DNA from: Planctomycetota bacterium
Lineage (GTDB): Bacteria; Planctomycetota; PLA2; JAEUHO01
DNA: 9,835 nucleotides
Assembly: GCA_026647295.1 (NCBI GenBank)
Contig: JAPKHB010000115.1
Span: forward strand, 1 to 9,835
Reading direction: 5' to 3'
Part shown: in pieces, positions 6,322 through 9,835 of the stretch
Position numbering within the stretch: position 1 is the stretch's first letter
Layout: each line of letters opens with the position of its first letter
Made by a program: the position numbers and the translations under genes
Notes under the pieces: generated by a model
What the model was told of the DNA's origin: nothing
The model's input: only the letters and a program-made list of their open reading frames with translations
Database searches by the model: none

Positions 6322-9080
6322 CGCACCTCCCCGGGCCCGCGGCGATGGACCGCCGCGTCCACCAGGAAGAGGGCCAGGGCCACCGCCAGCAGGGGCCAGC
6401 GCAGCGGCGCCCGCCGTTCGCCCGGGCGGGGTGCGAGCGTGGCGAGCCACTCCTCCGCATCCCCGGGGGGCGCGGCGAGCGCCGCGTTCCAGGCGTCCAC
6501 GTCGCCGGCCGGCCGGCCGGCCGGCGCGCGCGGCGCCACGAGGTAGGAAAGCGGCGCGAGGGCGCGGCCGTCGTCGGTGGTGAGGCGCAGCCGGGCCAGC
6601 GTGCCCGGCCCGAGGTCCGGCAGGCGCAGCCCCTCGGCGGCGTCGGCCGCGAGCCGGCCCAGCGCCTCGGCGCGGCCGTCGACCTCCACCTCCACGTCCA
6701 GCGCCGCGGCCCCGCTGCCCGGCGGCCACTGCGCGTAGAGCCGGGCCTCGCCCTGGTCCTGCTCCACGCGCACCAGCGGGAGGAACTCGAACGCGCCTTC
6801 GGGGGCGAGCACGCTGCGGGCCATCTGCGCGACGAGGGCGGGGAAGGGGGGCCAGGCGAGGATCCCGCCGTCCTCCTCGGGCAGGGCCCAGAGCAGGACC
6901 CGGCCCAGGCCCGCGCGCGCGGCCGCCAGCACGGGCCGCCCGTCCGCACGGCCCAGGAGCAGGGCGGCGCCGGGCCGCGGACGCGCCGCGCGCGGGCGCC
7001 CCACCTCGGGCAACCCCACCGCCTCGATCTGCCGCGTGGCCTCGTGCGCGCGCAGGCGCACCAGCGGGAGGCGCTCCGGGGCCGGCTCGGGCGGGAGCGG
7101 CGGGTCGGACGGGGCCGGGGGCGTTCGCGCCGGCGGCGCGGACGGCGCCGGCGGCTCGTCCGGGCGCGGCTCGGGGGGGCGCTGGGGGTCGCGCAGGCGC
7201 GCGAGCACGCGCGCCTCCTCGTCCCGGCGGTCGGCCACGCGGCGGGTGTCCCGGGTGAGGATGGTCGGCAGTTCCGTGGCGTCGGCGGCCGAGACCACCA
7301 GCCCCCCCGCCGCCCATTGCACGATGTCCCGCAACTGGGCGAGGTTGGCCTGGCGCCCGATCCCCACGCCCGTGATCGTCACGCCCCGCCCCGCCAGGGG
7401 CCGCACGACGGGGCTGAAGAGCGGGCCCTCGGGGAACTGGTGTCCGTCGGTGAGCAGGATCACGTGCAGGATGGGCGCGGTCTCGGCCTCCAGCACGCGG
7501 CCGGCCAGGCGCAGCGCCGCGACGAGGTTCGTGCCCCGTCCGCCCGGCGCGACCGTCGCCAGGAAGCTGTGGACCTGGCTGGCCGCGAGCGCGCTCTCGG
7601 TGGGCGGCACGTCGAGCGTGGCCTCGTCGGCGAAGGTGACCACGCCCACCCGGTCCCGCGGCGCGAGGGCCGCGGCCGCGCGCCGGGCGCCTTCCACCGC
7701 CATGCGCAACTTCATGCCCCCGCCTTCGCCCATGCTCGGGCTGCGGTCCACCAACAGGAGCAGGGTGATGGGCAGCGCGTCCTCGGGGCGGCGCTGGGCC
7801 GCCAGGCCCGGCCCGGCCTCGGGCTCGGGGGGATCCAGGGGGCGCTCGGGCTCCGGCTGCGGCGGCGCCTCGGCCGGGGGCGGCTCGGGCTCGGCCATCG
7901 GCTCGAGCGGAAGGAGCGCGCCCAGCGGGGTAGCGGCCAGCGCCGTCCACGCGCCGGCGTCGGCCCCGGCGGCCACCAGCAGCCCCAGCCCCTCGCGCAC
8001 CCGCCCGGCCAGCGCCTCGGCGGCGCCCGTGTCCAGTGCCGCGAGGCTCGCCGCGTCGGCGACCAGGGCTTCGGGCAACGTGCGCGGGTCGGCCAGGCGC
8101 AGCGCGAGCCCTTCGGGTGCGAGGGCCTCGACGCCGAGCCCCTGCACCGAGAGCGCGCGGCGCAGCGCCGAGCGCTCCGCGTCCACGACCAGCACGCCCA
8201 CGCGGGGCGGCGCCTCCACGTGCACGACGGCGCGGCCGAGCGCGCCGGGGGTCTCGCCCTCCAGCAGCGCGAGCGCGACCTCGTGGGGGCCCGGCGCGAG
8301 CAGCACCTCCCGGAAGTGCACCTCCCCCTCCCGGCCCGTGACCGGGACGCGCGCCCGCTCCTGTCCGTCCACGAGCAGGCGTGCGGCGCCCGCGCCGGGC
8401 GGGCGGTCGGCGTAGGCGCCGCGCACCTCGAAGGGCCCCCGCACGCGCGCCGGCACGTCCAGGCCGACCCAGCGCGCGCGGGGCTCCGGCGGCCGTCCCA
8501 CGCGTGGCACGGCGTCGGCGCGCACCGGCGCGCCGGCGGCCGCGGCCGCGCGGGCCGCCTCGGCGAGGCCCGCGACGGGCCCCCGGCCGTCGGAGACGAG
8601 CAGCACGCCGCCGGGCCGGGACCCCAGCGCCAGGCGCCCCGCGACCACGCCCCGCGCGGCGGGCGCTGGGGCCGGGGCCGGCGTGGCCTGGAGCAGGTCG
8701 GCCAGCGCGCGGGCCACGGCCTCCCGGCCGGCGCCCGCGGGCAGCGTGCGCACCGGGCCGGGCCCGGTGCCGTAGGCCGTGAGCTCGAGCGCCGGCCCCG
8801 CCTCCAGGAGCTGCTCGATCAGCGCCCCGGCGTCCTTCCGGGCGGCGGGATCCTCGAGCGCGTGCGCGTCCAGCACCACCACGGCCGCTGCGGGCTCGGG
8901 CGCGGGCTCGGGCGCGTACGGGGCGGCGAGCGCGAGCAGGGCGAGGCCCATCAGCGCCGCGCGCGCCAGGGTGCGGGCCCGCCGCCGGCGGGTCGGCCCG
9001 GCGAGGCGGCGCTCGGCCAGCCACACGCCGAGCGCGAGCGGGAACCACAAGAGCAGCCACTGCGGGGCGGCCAGGCTCAC
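6318..9080 (-). CDS. BatA-like membrane VWA protein with glutamine-amidotransferase-like parts
   Basis: This 920-residue inner-membrane protein begins with two helices (about 5-22, APQWLLLWFPLALGVWL, and 40-55, RAALMGLALLALAAP) separated by a basic loop, as in the BatA/aerotolerance N-terminal family. Residues 66-190 form a first VWA-like fold in which DxSxS has become D71-A-H-A-L, with SDG at 163-165 kept. An Ig-like beta part follows (200-290). Residues 293-394 look like the start of a class-I amidotransferase-like fold without a visible catalytic Cys. Residues 438-610 are a full VWA domain with an intact metal site: D445-R-S447-P-S449, T517 and D545. It is flanked by proline-rich linkers (395-430, 632-670). 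The amidotransferase-like part resumes at 671-760 (DGRPVLAAARAGLGRVLLW). The last helix is at about 893-910. The start GTG 9080 has a GGGAG Shine-Dalgarno. VWA metal sites bind partner proteins; the partner is unknown. Confidence 0.85.
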   Translation of the reverse strand: MSLAAPQWLLLWFPLALGVWLAERRLAGPTRRRRARTLARAALMGLALLALAAPYAPEPAPEPAAAVVVLDAHALEDPAARKDAGALIEQLLEAGPALELTAYGTGPGPVRTLPAGAGREAVARALADLLQATPAPAPAPAARGVVAGRLALGSRPGGVLLVSDGRGPVAGLAEAARAAAAAGAPVRADAVPRVGRPPEPRARWVGLDVPARVRGPFEVRGAYADRPPGAGAARLLVDGQERARVPVTGREGEVHFREVLLAPGPHEVALALLEGETPGALGRAVVHVEAPPRVGVLVVDAERSALRRALSVQGLGVEALAPEGLALRLADPRTLPEALVADAASLAALDTGAAEALAGRVREGLGLLVAAGADAGAWTALAATPLGALLPLEPMAEPEPPPAEAPPQPEPERPLDPPEPEAGPGLAAQRRPEDALPITLLLLVDRSPSMGEGGGMKLRMAVEGARRAAAALAPRDRVGVVTFADEATLDVPPTESALAASQVHSFLATVAPGGRGTNLVAALRLAGRVLEAETAPILHVILLTDGHQFPEGPLFSPVVRPLAGRGVTITGVGIGRQANLAQLRDIVQWAAGGLVVSAADATELPTILTRDTRRVADRRDEEARVLARLRDPQRPPEPRPDEPPAPSAPPARTPPAPSDPPLPPEPAPERLPLVRLRAHEATRQIEAVGLPEVGRPRAARPRPGAALLLGRADGRPVLAAARAGLGRVLLWALPEEDGGILAWPPFPALVAQMARSVLAPEGAFEFLPLVRVEQDQGEARLYAQWPPGSGAAALDVEVEVDGRAEALGRLAADAAEGLRLPDLGPGTLARLRLTTDDGRALAPLSYLVAPRAPAGRPAGDVDAWNAALAAPPGDAEEWLATLAPRPGERRAPLRWPLLAVALALFLVDAAVHRRGPGEVR
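6505..6524. repeat. (CCGG)5 tetranucleotide repeat in the VWA gene
   Basis: Five uninterrupted CCGG units form a 20-base perfect tandem and self-complementary repeat. It encodes PAGRPAG at residues 853-859, ahead of the C-terminal membrane helix. A gain or loss of one unit would shift the frame and remove that helix. Confidence 0.85.
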
Positions 9081-9085
9081 TGCTG

Positions 9086-9090
9086 CTCCC
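9086..9090 (-). promoter_or_regulatory. Ribosome binding site of the VWA gene
   Basis: On the minus strand CGGGAGCAGCA directly precedes GTG 9080, with GGGAG at good spacing. This supports the GTG over any codon further upstream; the frame is open upstream but reads as antisense to nothing sensible and overlaps the NPCBM gene. Confidence 0.65.
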
Positions 9091-9100
9091 GTTCGGCGGA

Positions 9101-9613
9101 CTACTTCCGAACCAGGACCGGATCGACCCAGTCCGCGCGATCCAGGCCGTGCAGGTCGCCGCCTTCCTCCACGACCAGCGTCAGCACCTTGACGCCGCTC
9201 ACGTCCAGGGGCCCGACGCGCCGGGGCGCCTCGCCCTTCACGACGCCCTTGGCCTCCCAGAGCACCTTGCCGTCGCCGAGCACGCGCGCGTCCACCTCCG
9301 CCTTGAGGTGCTGCGCCTCGCGCTCCTCCAGCACGCTGTCGTCGATCCCGAACCACGCCTCGAAGCGCACGAACGCGCCGTCGAGCGGTACCTCGACGCG
9401 CGAACCGCTGTTCACGCCGAAGCCGTGGCGCCAGGCCGTGCCCGCGAGCCGCAGCGCCCCCCCGAGCGCCCGGCGGTCGGCGCGCGCCCCGAACAGCGCC
9501 TCGTGCATCTCCGCGCGCAGGATCTCGGGCGGGTCCTCGTACGGATGGCGGTAGGTGGCGCGCCAGGGCAGTTGCGAGGCGTAGACGAAGCGCGCGTCCT
9601 GGCGGCGCAGACG
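9101..9613 (-). CDS. NPCBM-domain protein, 5'-truncated
   Basis: About 170 residues make sense, starting near RRQDARFVYASQLPW. The body matches the NPCBM/NEW2 fold, a beta-sandwich first described in glycosidases and predicted to bind carbohydrate. The blocks seen are LGGALRLAGTAWRHGFGVNS, VEVPLDGAFVRFEAWFGIDD, VDARVLGDGKVLWEA, VSGVKVLTLVVEEGGD and the closing DRADWVDPVLVRK. The usual GLGVHS motif is GFGVNS here, with Asn in place of His. No start codon fits: upstream of 9613 the frame stays open to 9736 but is antisense to a ligase-like fragment, so any signal peptide is lost at the junction. The stop (9101-9103) is 20 bases before the VWA start on the same strand, so the two are almost certainly co-transcribed. 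The role is probably in the cell envelope, inferred from family and neighbour. Confidence 0.8.
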   Translation of the reverse strand, partial: RLRRQDARFVYASQLPWRATYRHPYEDPPEILRAEMHEALFGARADRRALGGALRLAGTAWRHGFGVNSGSRVEVPLDGAFVRFEAWFGIDDSVLEEREAQHLKAEVDARVLGDGKVLWEAKGVVKGEAPRRVGPLDVSGVKVLTLVVEEGGDLHGLDRADWVDPVLVRK

Positions 9614-9628
9614 GGCGCGCCCGCCATC

Positions 9629-9835
9629 GTGACACTGGGAGCCGCGGGGGCACTGCTGTTCGACCCTGCCCACGGGGTGGTGGAGCGGGTGCTGGGGCGG
9701 GTGGACGACGTGATCCGCACCCCCGACGGCCGCCACGTGGTGATGCTCGACTGGATCTTCTCCGGCCTGTTCGGGCTGATGGAGGCCCAGGTGGTGCAGG
9801 ACAGGCTGGACGAGGTGCGCATCCGCATCGTCGCC
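9629..9835 (+). CDS. Phenylacetate-CoA ligase/CapK-like adenylate-forming protein, internal fragment
   Basis: About 45 residues, VVERVLGRVDDVIRTPDGRH and onward through EAQVVQDRLDEVRIRI, match the C-terminal region of PaaK/CapK-type adenylate-forming enzymes. That region usually reads GRxDDxIxTPDGR..., then EAQIVQ. Such enzymes activate a carboxylic acid with ATP; the CapK-like branch is often found in polysaccharide gene clusters. The right end leaves the window. The left end is truncated by a junction near 9613-9625. GTG 9629 is only the first start-like codon in frame. Just upstream, a second frame reads RHRDTG...RPCPRG (9622-9675), which looks more like the family's RYDTGD...CPCGR element than the in-frame sequence does. 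A one-base shift near 9674 is therefore possible. Confidence 0.65.
   Translation, partial: MTLGAAGALLFDPAHGVVERVLGRVDDVIRTPDGRHVVMLDWIFSGLFGLMEAQVVQDRLDEVRIRIVA

Noticed and set aside
6322..9060. Possible fusion of a 900-residue N-terminal extension to PdxA
   Set aside because: The pdxA frame is open upstream, but that part is out of frame with the real VWA domains and low in complexity. GTG 6321 and the GTGA overlap mark the true start.
6345..9554. Very long plus-strand open frame opposite the VWA gene
   Set aside because: It is rich in Arg, Gly, Ala and Pro with no domain or membrane pattern. It is the antisense shadow of the VWA and NPCBM genes, expected at this G+C content.
9614..9670. 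PfkB-kinase-like stretch APAIVTLGAAGALLFD before the ligase fragment
   Set aside because: It is short and built from residues favoured by G+C-rich codons, and it runs straight into CapK-like sequence with no other kinase motif.
1..9835. tRNA, rRNA, CRISPR, insertion sequences, phage or defence genes
   Set aside because: No cloverleaf, rRNA block, spaced direct repeats, transposase, integrase or nuclease motif was seen on either strand.

Overview
The window is extremely G+C-rich DNA, visibly well above 70% with G or C at almost every third codon position. It most likely comes from a planctomycete-type bacterium of the PVC group. The evidence is the combination of genes: a PVC-type small basic protein (recalled as TIGR04137), a secreted HEAT-repeat protein, a BatA-like membrane protein with von Willebrand A (VWA) and glutamine-amidotransferase-like parts, and an NPCBM-domain protein. 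No rRNA, tRNA, CRISPR array, transposase or insertion sequence is visible, and no gap between genes exceeds 300 bases.

Layout on the left. Positions 1 to about 150 carry, on the minus strand, an internal piece of what looks like a Na+/H+ antiporter-type membrane protein. It abuts a plus-strand class IV aminotransferase that lacks its N-terminal third. Next on the plus strand comes a fused two-module ABC importer permease, broken by a one-base shift of frame near 1835. A perfect 9-bp hairpin at 2703-2725 follows, then a secreted HEAT-repeat protein (2793-4106). That gene converges on a minus-strand small basic protein (4135-4398).

Layout on the right. From about 9613 down to 4135 everything is on the minus strand. 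The order of transcription is NPCBM-domain protein (5' end missing), then a 920-residue VWA membrane protein after a 20-base gap, then pdxA through a GTGA overlap. After a small hairpin and a 126-base gap come a single-span membrane protein with a SPOR-like end and finally the small basic protein. The last 200 bases or so hold a plus-strand fragment of a phenylacetate-CoA-ligase/CapK-like protein that lacks its front.

How the genes fit together. The NPCBM, VWA and pdxA genes form a tight transcription unit. The first two suggest an envelope function; PdxA makes a vitamin B6 precursor and is probably coupled to them for expression rather than by mechanism. The permease has no ATPase or binding-protein gene nearby, so its substrate is unknown.

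The most unusual large-scale signal is at the two ends. At each end, two genes on opposite strands lie back to back and both lack their 5' parts. This could be a chimeric join, an inversion, or a deletion across a divergent promoter region. With the permease frameshift, it means assembly error must be excluded before reading biology into these points. I did not find a clearly new defence or mobile system here; the best candidate for unusual biology is the VWA-in-amidotransferase protein and its operon.
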